Source of the DNA: DASUPK01 sp963724665
GTDB taxonomy: Bacteria; Actinomycetota; Thermoleophilia; Solirubrobacterales; 70-9
NCBI GenBank assembly: GCA_963724665.1
Contig: CAVRVH010000012.1
Span: 744,001-808,000 of the forward strand
DNA length: 64,000 bases
Direction: 5' to 3'
A model generated the notes under the pieces. The model saw only the letters and a list, made by a program, of their open reading frames with translations. It was not told where the DNA came from and did not search any database. Position 1 is the stretch's first letter. Every line of letters begins with the position of its first letter. This document shows, piece after piece, positions 33,158-41,818 of the stretch. A program made the position numbers and the translations under genes.

Positions 33158-34393
33158 CTCTTCGAGCCGGCTCTCCAGGAAGCGCCGCTCCACGGGGTTG
33201 GTGGCCAGCTCAGTCGCTCGTTCGTAGGCCTTCATTGCCTGCTTTGTATTACCCGCCCGGCGCAGCAGGTCCGCCCGCGCCGACCAGAACCACTGGTATC
33301 CGTCGAGCGCCTCGGCCAGCTCAGGGTCATCGAGCAGTTCCAGCCCGCGTTCGGGTCCTTCGGCCATCGCGACGGCGGCCGCTCGGTTGAGCTCGACCAC
33401 AGGTGAGGGCTGCGCCATTGCGAGCAGCCCGTATAGAGAGGCGATCCGCGGCCAGTCGGTCAACTCGGGGGTGGCGGCCCGCGCGTGCTCGCCGGCGATC
33501 GCAGCCTGCAGCACGTAAGGGCCGGCCGGTCCGAGGCGTCCGGCTCGCTCGAGCAGGCCCAAGCCCGTGTCGATCTCGCGGCTGTCCCAGAGCGAGCGGT
33601 CCTGTTCCTCCAGCAGCATCAGATCGCCATCGGCTCCAACCCGGGCCTCCCGCCGCGAGTCCTGAAGCAGCATCAGGGCCAGCAAGCCGAGAGCCTCCGA
33701 CTCGTCCGGCATCAGCCGAGCCAACGTCCCAGCCAGGCGGATCGCCTCGCCACTGAGCTCTCGGCGCACGAGCGCCTCGTCCGAGGTCGCGGAGTAGCCC
33801 TCGTTGAAGATCAGATACAGGGAGGTGAGAACGGAGTTGAGCCGGTCGGGCAGGTCGTGGTCCGCCGGCACCTGGTACGGGATGTTCGCCGTCTTGATCT
33901 TGCGCTTGGCGCGGACCAGGCGCTGGGCCATCGCCGGCTCCGACACCAGGAATGCCCGCGCGATCTCGGGCGTGGAAAGGCCGCCGAGTGTTCTCAACGT
34001 CAAGGCCACTCGAGCCTCGGGCGCCAGCGCCGGATGGCAGCAGGTGAAGATCAGCCGCAGGCGATCGTCGGAAATCAACGGAGGTTCCTCTCCCTCGTCG
34101 TCTTCGGTGGCCGGGGGCGGCTCGAGCGCCTGGAGCTCCTCCAGCTTCTCCGTGCCGCGGCGCTCGCGCCGGAGCCGGTCGATCGCCTTGTTCCGCGCGG
34201 TGGTGGTGATCCAGGCGCCAGGTTTGTCCGGGATGCCGCGCTCGGGCCAGACCTGCATGGCCACGATGAACGCCTCCTGAACCGCGTCCTCGGCGAGGTC
34301 GAAGTCGCCGAGTACGCGGATCAGCGAGGCGGTCGCCCGTCCCGACTCGTGCCGGAACAGGCGATCGACCAGCTCAGGCGATGATCTACCCAC
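33146..34393 (-). CDS. ECF42-type sigma factor with C-terminal TPR-like extension
   Basis: A 415-residue sigma factor. Region 2 is HESGRATASLIRVLGDFDLA then EDAVQEAFIVAMQVWPERG; region 4 is LAPEARVALTLRTLGGLSTP then EIARAFLVSEPAMAQRLVRA. The long helical C-terminal part (from about 190; DUF6596-type and TPR-like) is the hallmark of the ECF42 group, which has no classical anti-sigma. The group is usually encoded beside a DGPF/YCII-like protein, and that is so here (31-nt gap upstream). GTG 34393 is used as start. Its signal and targets are unknown. Confidence 0.92.
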   Translation of the reverse strand: MGRSSPELVDRLFRHESGRATASLIRVLGDFDLAEDAVQEAFIVAMQVWPERGIPDKPGAWITTTARNKAIDRLRRERRGTEKLEELQALEPPPATEDDEGEEPPLISDDRLRLIFTCCHPALAPEARVALTLRTLGGLSTPEIARAFLVSEPAMAQRLVRAKRKIKTANIPYQVPADHDLPDRLNSVLTSLYLIFNEGYSATSDEALVRRELSGEAIRLAGTLARLMPDESEALGLLALMLLQDSRREARVGADGDLMLLEEQDRSLWDSREIDTGLGLLERAGRLGPAGPYVLQAAIAGEHARAATPELTDWPRIASLYGLLAMAQPSPVVELNRAAAVAMAEGPERGLELLDDPELAEALDGYQWFWSARADLLRRAGNTKQAMKAYERATELATNPVERRFLESRLEELAG

Positions 34394-34424
34394 CCACGGG
34401 TCGCGCTGTCGCGCGCCCTCGCAT

Positions 34425-34808
34425 CTACGCCGTCGCTTCCTCGACCAGGTTCCCGGCCTCGTCGAAGACCATCACCGGGCGGATCTCGATCGACCCGAAC
34501 TGCGAGCCCGGGATCTTGGCCGCCCACTCGATCGCCTCGTCGAGGTCCTTGACGTCGAGGACGTAGAAGCCGCCAAGCTGCTCCTTGGTCTCGGCGAAGG
34601 GACCGTCGGTGACGTCCTGGTCGCCCTCACGCACGCGGACCGTGGTGGCGGTCCCGGTGGGGTAGAGGCCCTCGCCGGCGACGAAGACGCCCTTGTCATG
34701 CATCTCCTGTGTGACCCCTGCGTATGCCTGGGACATCTGCTGCTGCTGCTCGGGAGTCGCGCTCTCGCGCGCGCTCTCGTCACCGTAGATATTGAACGCG
34801 TACTTCAT
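34425..34808 (-). CDS. YCII-related DGPF-domain protein (ECF42 partner)
   Basis: A 127-residue protein with the DGPF motif (VTDGPFAETKEQLGGFYVLD) after a YCII-like ferredoxin fold (MKYAFNIYGDES start, GVFVAGEGLYPTGTATTVRV). Such proteins accompany ECF42 sigma factors and are often their targets; their biochemical role is not settled. ATG 34808 has a good ribosome binding site (AAGGAGAG). It is upstream of and in an operon with the sigma gene. Confidence 0.92.
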   Translation of the reverse strand: MKYAFNIYGDESARESATPEQQQQMSQAYAGVTQEMHDKGVFVAGEGLYPTGTATTVRVREGDQDVTDGPFAETKEQLGGFYVLDVKDLDEAIEWAAKIPGSQFGSIEIRPVMVFDEAGNLVEEATA

Positions 34809-34893
34809 CCGAACTCTCCTTGTCTGGGGCAGCGCGGTTCGCCGCTTCACCCTAACGACGAACCACCGTCGCTCAAATCGACAGGCGAAGACA

Positions 34894-34899
34894 TAGGCT
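34894..34899 (+). promoter_or_regulatory. -10 box TAGGCT for leaderless start at 34907
   Basis: TAGGCT followed by 7 nt and ATG 34907, with no ribosome binding site. Confidence 0.45.
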
Positions 34900-34906
34900 C
34901 GCTGGC

Positions 34907-36190
34907 ATGGCAGAGGCTCAGGGCAAGACGATCGTCTTCTTCCCGGAGGGCGCATTCGGGCCGACCAACAACTGCATCGGCATCGGCGAAGTGCTGCGGC
35001 GTCGCGGGCATCGCGTCGTCTTCGTGATCGAGGAGTCCTTCGCCGGGACCCTGGAGGAGAAGGGCTTCGAGGAGCGCCTCATGCGCCTCGCCCCGCCGCC
35101 CGAAGTGGAGGAGGAGCCCGGGCAGTTCTGGAAGGACTTCATCCGCGAGACGGCGCCCGTCTTCAGGAAGTCGACCTTCGATCAGCTCACGGAGTTCATG
35201 GCCCCGACCTGGGAGGCCCTGCTGGACGGCGCAAGGTACGTCGACGAGCGGCTGGTCGCGATCTTCGACGAACTTCAGCCCGACGTCATCGTCGAGGACA
35301 ACGTCTGCTCCTTCCCCGCGATTCCCGCGAGCGGACGCCCCTGGGTGCGGATCGTCTCCTGCAACCCGCTCGAGATCAAGGACCCGAAGCTGCCGCCGCC
35401 CTACACAGGGCTGCCGAGTGCCGACCGATCCAAGTGGGACGAATATCGCGACGAGTACCTGAGCGCCATCGACGAGATGCAGGCGGGCTTCAGCGAGTTC
35501 TGCGTCGAGCGCGGCGCCCCGCCGCTTCCCGACGGCGAGATGATCCACACCTCCGACTGGCTCAACCTCTACCTCTATCCGAGCGAGGTCGACTACCCGC
35601 GCTCGATGCCCCTTGGCCCGACCTGGAGCAATCTCGAATCCAGCGTTCGCACCACTGACGCGGAATGGAACCTGCCACCCGAGCTCGCCGATCGCGAAGG
35701 GGCGCTCATCTACGTGAGCCTCGGTTCCCTGGGCTCGGGGGACGTGCCTTTGATGAAGAGCCTCGTCGAGGGGCTCGCGGAGACGCCGCATCGTTACGTG
35801 GTCTCGAAGGGCCCGCAGCACTCCGAGTACGAGCTCGCCGACAACATGGTGGGCGAGGAGTTCCTGCCCCAGGTCTCGGTGCTGCCGCAGGTCGATCTCG
35901 TGATCACGCACGGTGGCAACAACACGACCACGGAGTGCCTGCATTTCGGCAAGCCGATGGTCGTCCTGCCGATTTTCTGGGACCAGCATGACAACGCCCA
36001 GCGGATCGATGAGACGGGCTTCGGGGTGCGATTGCCGACCTACTCGTTCGAGGAGGGCGATCTATCGGCGGCGATCGACGGGCTCCTGGCCGACCGTGAC
36101 CTCGGCGCTCGCCTCGCGGTCGTGTCGGAGCGGCTTCAGGCCGCGGTCGGGAACGAGCGGGCGGCGGAGCTGATCGAGCAGGTGGACTAG
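34907..36190 (+). CDS. GT1-family glycosyltransferase (UGT/MGT-like)
   Basis: A 427-residue GT-B fold enzyme. The N-terminal acceptor domain begins KTIVFFPEGAFGPTNNCIGI. The C-terminal donor domain carries the UGT-like signature HGGNNTTTECLHFGKPMVVL followed by FWDQHDNAQR, which binds a nucleotide sugar. It would glycosylate a small molecule such as a lipid, macrolide or sterol in the cytosol; the acceptor is unknown. It is convergent with the GspE/PilB gene and shares CTAG as stop. Confidence 0.9.
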   Translation: MAEAQGKTIVFFPEGAFGPTNNCIGIGEVLRRRGHRVVFVIEESFAGTLEEKGFEERLMRLAPPPEVEEEPGQFWKDFIRETAPVFRKSTFDQLTEFMAPTWEALLDGARYVDERLVAIFDELQPDVIVEDNVCSFPAIPASGRPWVRIVSCNPLEIKDPKLPPPYTGLPSADRSKWDEYRDEYLSAIDEMQAGFSEFCVERGAPPLPDGEMIHTSDWLNLYLYPSEVDYPRSMPLGPTWSNLESSVRTTDAEWNLPPELADREGALIYVSLGSLGSGDVPLMKSLVEGLAETPHRYVVSKGPQHSEYELADNMVGEEFLPQVSVLPQVDLVITHGGNNTTTECLHFGKPMVVLPIFWDQHDNAQRIDETGFGVRLPTYSFEEGDLSAAIDGLLADRDLGARLAVVSERLQAAVGNERAAELIEQVD

Positions 36191-37944
36191 GCGTCGCCGA
36201 CGACGCGTAGGACCTCGGCGACCGAGGTCAGGCCCTGGCGAGCCTTCTCGAGCCCGTCGTCGCGCATTCGATGCATTCCGCCCGCGACCGCGGCAGCTTC
36301 GATGTCCCCGCTCGCAGCCTTGGCGACGATCAGATGGCGGATCTCCTCGGTCAGGGTCAGCACCTCGTAGATCCCGACGCGTCCGCGGTAGCCGGTGCTC
36401 AGGCAGCCCACGCATCCCTCGGCCTCGTAGAGGGTCGGCGGTGTCCCGTTCTCCTCGACGCCGATTGCGGCCAGCTCCGCGCTGGAGAGGTTCGCGGGCT
36501 TCTTGCAGGAATCGCAGAGCCGGCGCGCCAGGCGCTGGCCGACGATGCACCGGATCCCGGACGCGATCAGGAACGGCTCGACCCCCATGTCGATCAGGCG
36601 TGCGGCGGTGATGCAGGCGCTGTTCGCGTGCAGCGTCGAGAGGACGAGATGACCCGTGAGGGCGGCCTCCATGGCGACCTGGGCGGTTTCCCGGTCACGA
36701 ATCTCGCCCACCATCAGCGCGTCCGGATCTGAGCGCACCATCGAGCGAAGCCCGGAGGCGAAGGTCACGCCGGCGCTGTGGTTGACGTGGATCTGCTTGA
36801 CGCCGTCGACCTCGTACTCGACGGGGTCCTCGATGCTGATCAGGGTGCGATCGGGGGTGTTGAGCTCCTGGAGCAGCGCATAGAGCGTGGTTGTCTTGCC
36901 GGTACCGGTGGGCCCTGTGGCCAGGATGGCGCCCTGGATCTGGCTGGCGGCGTTGAGGACCAGCTTGCGGTCCTGCTCGCGCATGCCGAGCGAGCCGAGC
37001 TCGAGCACGACCCGCCCCTTGTCGAGAATCCGCATCACCACCGACTCTCCGCGGATCACGGGCAGGGTCGCGATGCGAATGTCGATGTGCCGATCGTCGA
37101 CTTCGAGGGCTACGCGGCCATCCTGGGGGACGCGGCGCTCGGCGATGTCGAGCTCGGCCATGATCTTGATCCGGGAGATGATCCCGGGGACCAGGTTGTT
37201 CGGCACCGTGGTCGAGTCGACCATGACGCCGTCCACCCGGTAGCGGACCTGCATCGCCTCTCGGCGCGGGTCGAAGTGGATGTCGGATGCCCCGCGGTTG
37301 ACCGCGTCGGCGATGATCGAGTGGACGAGCTTGACGACCGGTGCCTCCTTGGCGGAGGCCTGCAGCTCGACAACCTCGCTTCCATCGGGATTGGTCTCCG
37401 TGTCGTCATCGAGCTCGGTGACCGAGCCGCTCAGGCCGTTCAGCCGGGTGATCAGCGCCTCGACCCCGTCACGCGTGGCAATGGCTCTCCGCACGTCGTA
37501 GCCGGTCGCCATGGCGATGTCATCGGCGCCGAGGACATTCTTCGGATCGGAGGTCGCCACCAGCAGCCCGCCATCGTCGAGGAAGGCGATCGGGATCGCC
37601 CCGTATCGGCGCGCCTCGGTGGAATCGAGCAGGTTGGCGGCTCCCTGATCCACTTCGAAGGTGTTCAAGTCGACGTACGGGAGGGAGTTCCGCTCGGCCA
37701 GGATCCTCGCCAGCTGGCTCGAGTCGATGACGCCGTGCTCGACCAGCAGCTCGCCTACCGGCTTTCGGGACCCATCCTCCTTGTCCTTGGCCATGACCTG
37801 CTCGACGCTCTCGCGGTCCGTGAACCCGAGGTCGATGGCCACCTCGCCCACGCGGCGGCTGGGGTCACCCATGCCTGAGGGCGGTACGAGCCCGGTCACG
37901 TTGAGCGTGGCCGCATGGGTGATCGCATTGGCATTCATCCCCAC
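36187..37944 (-). CDS. GspE/PilB-type secretion/pilus ATPase
   Basis: A 585-residue hexameric ATPase. Residues about 30-175 are an MshEN (T2SSE-N) domain. The ATPase core has Walker A GPTGTGKTTT (344-353), an Asp box (ISIEDPVEYEVDGVKQI), Walker B (DALMVGEIRDRETA) and a His box (TGHLVLSTLHAN). A zinc module C-x2-C ... C-x2-C (CDSCKKP and CVGCLSTGYRGR) is intact. It drives assembly of type IV pili or a type II-like system at the inner membrane. No other pilus gene is in the window, so its partners lie elsewhere. GTG 37944 or ATG 37938 can start it. Confidence 0.93.
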   Translation of the reverse strand: MGMNANAITHAATLNVTGLVPPSGMGDPSRRVGEVAIDLGFTDRESVEQVMAKDKEDGSRKPVGELLVEHGVIDSSQLARILAERNSLPYVDLNTFEVDQGAANLLDSTEARRYGAIPIAFLDDGGLLVATSDPKNVLGADDIAMATGYDVRRAIATRDGVEALITRLNGLSGSVTELDDDTETNPDGSEVVELQASAKEAPVVKLVHSIIADAVNRGASDIHFDPRREAMQVRYRVDGVMVDSTTVPNNLVPGIISRIKIMAELDIAERRVPQDGRVALEVDDRHIDIRIATLPVIRGESVVMRILDKGRVVLELGSLGMREQDRKLVLNAASQIQGAILATGPTGTGKTTTLYALLQELNTPDRTLISIEDPVEYEVDGVKQIHVNHSAGVTFASGLRSMVRSDPDALMVGEIRDRETAQVAMEAALTGHLVLSTLHANSACITAARLIDMGVEPFLIASGIRCIVGQRLARRLCDSCKKPANLSSAELAAIGVEENGTPPTLYEAEGCVGCLSTGYRGRVGIYEVLTLTEEIRHLIVAKAASGDIEAAAVAGGMHRMRDDGLEKARQGLTSVAEVLRVVGDA

Positions 37945-37984
37945 ATCTATCGGCCATCTGGGCGAAGAAATGAACCCCTGCTAC

Positions 37985-37990
37985 TAGACT
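37985..37990 (+). promoter_or_regulatory. -10 box TAGACT of the SRP RNA gene
   Basis: TAGACT ends 6 nt before position 37997, the first base of the terminal helix of the SRP RNA. This fits a transcription start exactly at the RNA 5' end. Confidence 0.5.
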
Positions 37991-37996
37991 GGCGCG

Positions 37997-38270
37997 TGGA
38001 CCGTGCTAGGCGGGGAATTAGCGGTGCCCTGTAATCCGCAACCCGCTCAAGCGGAGCTGAATTCCCTGACAAGGGACCGGCCCTCGGGGCCGGGTCGCCG
38101 CAGGCGGCACTGACGGCCAGGTCCTGCGCAATGTCGGCCTGTGAATCAGGTCAGGTCCGGAAGGAAGCAGCCTTAAGCGGTAGCCGACATGTGATGCAGG
38201 CAAGCCTGGCCCGAGCCAAACGCGGCGGACACGCCCGGGAGCCTCGTCTCGAGGATGGGTGCACGGTCCA
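37997..38270 (+). ncRNA. ffs: Signal recognition particle RNA, long form
   Basis: The conserved domain IV is seen as GTCCGGAAGGAAGCAG near 38154-38170, within a stem whose arms are GTCGGC (from about 38134) and GCCGAC (ending about 38188). The 5' end TGGACCGTGC (37997-38006) pairs perfectly with GCACGGTCCA (38261-38270), closing the RNA at about 274 nt. This length and the closing helix point to the long SRP RNA with an Alu domain rather than the short 4.5S form. It forms the SRP with Ffh and targets membrane proteins to the translocon. Confidence 0.9.
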
Positions 38271-38281
38271 TAAATCTTCGA

Positions 38282-38653
38282 TTGGTCACTTTGCGCACCC
38301 TCACCTTCATCGCGGCTTTCGCCATTGCGGCTGTTTCCCTTGCAGCGGTGGCGAGCGCCGCCCGCAAGCCGAATGTCAAGGAGCGCGCCCAAATCGCCGC
38401 GGTCGTGCAGTTGCCGTCCAAGTGCGCCCGGGTCAAGGTGTCGACCGTGAAACAGAAGTCGAAATGGGGCTCGGTTTCGTGGCGAAACGGCGGCAGCGAG
38501 TGCAAGCCGCTGGCCAGCAACGGGGTCACCGTGGTGAAGAAGTCGCATGGCCGCTGGAAGTTCGTCACCGCCGGCAGCAGCTTCGACTGCACCGGGCTCT
38601 ACGCGAAGGTCCCCCAGGCCGTCGCCCGGGACCTGAAGATCAGCTGCACCTGA
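38282..38653 (+). CDS. Small secreted protein of unknown function
   Basis: About 123 residues. A signal peptide (TLTFIAAFAIAAVSLAAVASA) is followed by a basic mature domain with four Cys (LPSKCARVKV, NGGSECKPL, SSFDCTGLY, KISCT), likely two disulfides. I do not recognise the family. The start is uncertain: TTG 38282 or TTG 38291 are likely, while the ATG at 38255 lies inside the 3' end of the SRP RNA and is unlikely. The stop is 6 nt from the convergent TfoX-N gene. Confidence 0.65.
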   Translation: MVTLRTLTFIAAFAIAAVSLAAVASAARKPNVKERAQIAAVVQLPSKCARVKVSTVKQKSKWGSVSWRNGGSECKPLASNGVTVVKKSHGRWKFVTAGSSFDCTGLYAKVPQAVARDLKISCT

Positions 38654-38659
38654 GCGGCT

Positions 38660-38989
38660 CTACTTCGCCGGGAGGGAGGCGGCATGGTCGGCGCCCGCCT
38701 CGACCCATTCCGTCAGGCCGGCGTCCTCGGCGGTTCGCTCCGGCCCTACGTAAACCGTGGTCTTCATCGGCCGGCCGGTGAAGTCGAACGGTCGAACGCC
38801 GTCTTCATCGAGCGCCTTTTCGGCTTCCTCCTCGCCGAGCCGGACGATCAGGTCCTCGCCGAGCACCCCGCAGGCCATGTTGCCCGCGACCATGAATGCG
38901 ACGCCGCCGAACATCTTTCGCTCGGAGACGTCAGCTCGAGCCGAGAGGACGTCGCGGATCCGGTCGGCAAGTGCCTCGTCGAATGCCAT
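38660..38989 (-). CDS. TfoX N-terminal domain protein
   Basis: A 109-residue protein that consists of the TfoX/Sxy N-terminal domain only: DVLSARADVSERKMFGGVAF then MVAGNMACGVLGEDLIVRLG, and RPFDFTGRPMKTTVYVGP. In gammaproteobacteria full-length TfoX regulates competence; stand-alone N-domains in actinobacteria have no proven role. ATG 38989 is followed directly by the family start. It is divergent from dnaX. Confidence 0.88.
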   Translation of the reverse strand: MAFDEALADRIRDVLSARADVSERKMFGGVAFMVAGNMACGVLGEDLIVRLGEEEAEKALDEDGVRPFDFTGRPMKTTVYVGPERTAEDAGLTEWVEAGADHAASLPAK

Positions 38990-39058
38990 GGCGAAAGGCT
39001 AACCCGGAGTTTCCGGGTCCGCACCCGCCGGAGCGTGGGGCTTGTGGAGGGCGCCGGA

Positions 39059-39064
39059 TAGACT
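39059..39064 (+). promoter_or_regulatory. -10 box TAGACT for leaderless start of dnaX
   Basis: TAGACT followed by exactly 6 nt and GTG 39071. Confidence 0.5.
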
Positions 39065-39070
39065 CGATTC

Positions 39071-40806
39071 GTGGCCGAATCCGCGTCTCTCTATCGCCGC
39101 CACCGCCCGCAGAGCTTCGCGGAGGTGGTCGGGCAGGAGCACATAGTCCGCACCCTCTCCAACGCCGTGGAGAAGGGTCGCGTCCATCACGCGTACCTGT
39201 TCGTCGGCTCGCGGGGAACGGGGAAGACATCGATGGCGAAGATCCTCGCCCTGTCGCTCAACTGCGTGAACGGCCCCACCCTGACGCCCTGCGGCGAGTG
39301 CGAGTCCTGTCTGACGATCGCGGCGGGCACCTCGCTCGACGTGATCGAGATGGACGCCGCCTCCAACCGCTCGGTGGACGACATTCGCGAGCTGCGGGAA
39401 CGCGTCGGCTTCGCCCCGGCCGCGGGTCGCTGGAAGGTCTACATCCTCGACGAGGCGCACATGCTCACCAAGGAGGCGTGGAACGCCTTCCTGAAGACGC
39501 TCGAGGAGCCGCCGCCCAACACCGCCTTCGTCCTGGCGACCACCGAGCCCCAGAAGGTGATGGCGACAATCGTCGACCGCTGCCAGCGATTCGACTTCCA
39601 GCGCCCATCGCTTGAGCAGATCGCCGAGGTCGTCAAGCGTGTCGCCGCGGCCGAATCGATCGAGATCGAAGACGGCGCCGTGGCCCTGATCTCGCGCTCG
39701 GCAACAGGAAGCTTCCGCGACGCCCTGGGCACGCTGGACCAGCTGGTCGCGTTCGGAGGAGACTCCGTCACGACGGACGAGGTCGTGGAAATGCTGGGCG
39801 CTGCGGACGCGGAGCTCCTCTTCGACACCACGGACGCTCTAGCCACAGGGGATGGCAAGGCCGCTCTCGAGTCCGTAGAGCGACTGTCCCGCTCGGGCCG
39901 AGACCCGGGCCAGTTCGCCCGCGACCTGATCGCTCACCTCCGACAGCTCCTGGTCGCAAGAGCGACCGGCGAAGTCCCCGAGTCCTTCACAGTCACGGTC
40001 GCTCAGCCTGAGCGGCTGGCGCGAACAGGCAAAGGAGATGGACGACGCGAAGCTGGTTGGCGCAATTGACTCGCTCAGTGCCGCCGTCGCAGCAATGCGC
40101 GAAGGCGACGACCCTAGGCTGACCCTGGAGGTCGCTCTGCTCAAGGTCGCAACTCCATCGCTGGACTCGTCGCGGGAAGCTCTGCTCCGCCGGATTGAGT
40201 CCCTTGAGTCTCGGTTGACTGGCGGCGCGCCCGGGGAGCCGTCCTCAGCAGGCGGGGCCGGCGCTGAGACCGACGCTCGGGCTCCGACCGAAGCTGAGCA
40301 GGCCATCGAACAGCCGGAGCCTGCTGAGGCCGCCACCCCGGCCACGCCGCCGGTCGACGATTCCCCGGAGGAGACGGAGCCGGAAGCTGCCGTGGCCACC
40401 GCGACCGTCGAGATCGAACGGGTCGTCGAGGTTTGGCCGGCCGTCGTCGATCACCTGCGTGAAAGCGGCTCGGCGATGCTCTCGACGCTGTTCGACGAGG
40501 CGCGGCCGCTGGCGATTGATGAGGAGCGCGCAATGCTCCGAATCGGGTTTCCTTCCTCAGCGAAGTTCAACAAGAAGAAGGCGGAGGCCTCGGGCAATAT
40601 CGATCGGATGACCGAGGCGATCACGGTGGTTGTCGGAACCCGGATGCGGCCTGCCTACGAGCTGGTCGAGGATGATGGCGCCGCCGAGGCGCCCGAGGAA
40701 GTCGGCAGAGTTGAGCGAGGACGAGAAGATCGACCTGATCAAGGACAACTTCGACGCCACCGAGGTGGTCCCCGATGACGAAGCGCGGGAAAGCGAGGCC
40801 GGTTGA
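39071..40806 (+). CDS. dnaX: DNA polymerase III subunit gamma/tau, frame disrupted twice
   Basis: The clamp-loader ATPase gene. Residues 1-330 are normal: LYRRHRPQSFAEVVGQEHIV, Walker A GSRGTGKTS, a zinc module CGECESC, DEAH-like ILDEAHMLTKEAWNAFLKTL, and sensor 1 (LATTEPQKVMATIVDRC). Domain III is split: the first frame ends after QPERLARTGKG at 40069, while domain III continues in another frame from about 40020 (QAKEMDDAKLVGAIDSL). A second change near 40690 leads to the acidic C-terminus LSEDEKIDLIKDNFDATEVV. Removing one base near 40018 restores the first break. The TGA at 40804-40806 shares its last base with the ybaB ATG. An essential gene is unlikely to be truly broken, so sequence error or frameshifting is suspected. 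Confidence 0.85.
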
Positions 40807-41144
40807 TGCCCCAGGGCCCCAACATGAATCAGATCCTCAAGCAGGCCCAGCAGATGCAGGCTGAGATGGCCAAGGCGCAGGAGCAGCTCAAGAACGAGAT
40901 CGTCGAGGCCAGCGCGGGTGGGGGGATGGTCAAGGTGACCATGACCGGCGACATGCAGCTGCGCGAGATCAAGATCGACCCTGAGGCGATCGACCCCGAG
41001 GACGCCGAGATGCTGCAGGACATGGTCGCCGCGGCGGTCAACGAGGCATTGCGTTCGGCGCAGGAGCTGGCGGCGAGCCGCATGGGCGGCATCGCGGGGC
41101 TCGGCGGCGGCGGGGGCGGCCTGCCGGGCCTCCCTGGTATGTAG
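40806..41144 (+). CDS. YbaB/EbfC family nucleoid-associated protein
   Basis: A 112-residue DNA-binding protein. NMNQILKQAQQMQAEMAKAQ is the helical dimer arm, followed by VEASAGGGMVKVTMTGDMQL and the C-terminal helix with LQDMVAAAVNEALRSAQELA. The Gly-rich tail (GGGGGGLPGLPGM) is usual in actinobacteria. YbaB binds DNA as a tweezer-like dimer. ATG 40806 overlaps the dnaX stop as TGATG. It sits between dnaX and recR, the classic order. Confidence 0.93.
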   Translation: MPQGPNMNQILKQAQQMQAEMAKAQEQLKNEIVEASAGGGMVKVTMTGDMQLREIKIDPEAIDPEDAEMLQDMVAAAVNEALRSAQELAASRMGGIAGLGGGGGGLPGLPGM

Positions 41145-41159
41145 AGCCACCCTGGTCCC

Positions 41160-41165
41160 TAGGCT
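41160..41165 (+). promoter_or_regulatory. -10 box TAGGCT for leaderless start of recR
   Basis: TAGGCT followed by exactly 6 nt (CTGACC) and ATG 41172, inside the 27-nt gap after ybaB. Confidence 0.5.
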
Positions 41166-41171
41166 CTGACC

Positions 41172-41762
41172 ATGTACGCCGGACCGATCAGCCAGCTGAT
41201 CGCCGAGCTTTCCAAGTTGCCTGGGATCGGGCAGCGCACGGCGCAGCGGCTCGCCTTCCACATCCTGCGGGCTGACGATGCGGACGCCCTCGGGCTTGCC
41301 GATGCGATCCGCGAGGTGAAGGAGAAGGTCGGCCTCTGCGAGGTCTGCTTCAACCTGGCGGAGGGGCCGCGCTGCCGCATCTGCGAGGACACCCGCCGCG
41401 ATCAGTCATTGATCTGCGTGGTCGAGGAGCCCGCGGACGTGATTCCGATCGAGCGCACCGGCGAGTACCGCGGCCTCTACCACGTGCTCGGTGGCGCGCT
41501 CTCGCCGATCGACGGCATCGACCCCGAGGACCTGCGGATCGCCGAGCTGATCGACCGCGTCGACGACGACGTGAAGGAGATCGTCCTGGCGACCAACCCG
41601 ACCACGACCGGGGAGGCGACCGCCCTCCACATCGCCGAGGCGCTCCGAGATCGCGTCACGGTGACACGCCTCGCGAGCGGCCTGCCGGTCGGCGCCGACC
41701 TCGAGCATGCCGACGAGGTGACCCTCGGCAAGGCGCTGGCGGGAAGGCAATCCCTCTCGTAG
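41172..41762 (+). CDS. recR: Recombination mediator protein RecR
   Basis: A 196-residue recombination mediator of the RecFOR pathway, which loads RecA at single-strand gaps. The helix-hairpin-helix (LPGIGQRTAQRLAFHIL), the four-Cys zinc finger (LCEVCFNLAEGPRCRICED) and the Toprim domain (LICVVEEPADVIPIERTGEY, VLGGALSPIDGIDPEDLRI, VLATNPTTTGEATA) are complete. Length is normal. It has its own leaderless-type start after ybaB. Confidence 0.97.
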   Translation: MYAGPISQLIAELSKLPGIGQRTAQRLAFHILRADDADALGLADAIREVKEKVGLCEVCFNLAEGPRCRICEDTRRDQSLICVVEEPADVIPIERTGEYRGLYHVLGGALSPIDGIDPEDLRIAELIDRVDDDVKEIVLATNPTTTGEATALHIAEALRDRVTVTRLASGLPVGADLEHADEVTLGKALAGRQSLS

Positions 41763-41818
41763 AGGCCCCCGTATCCAGGTGGTACTGACAACCATCTGAC
41801 TCAATCAGGGGGAACACA

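Noticed and set aside
38255..38281. ATG 38255 as start of the small secreted protein
   Set aside because: It lies in the 3' strand of the SRP RNA closing helix, and the signal peptide does not need these residues.
40010..40040. Programmed ribosomal frameshift in dnaX
   Set aside because: No A-rich slippery heptamer or downstream stem was seen, and the shift is +1 within domain III; error is more likely, though not excluded.
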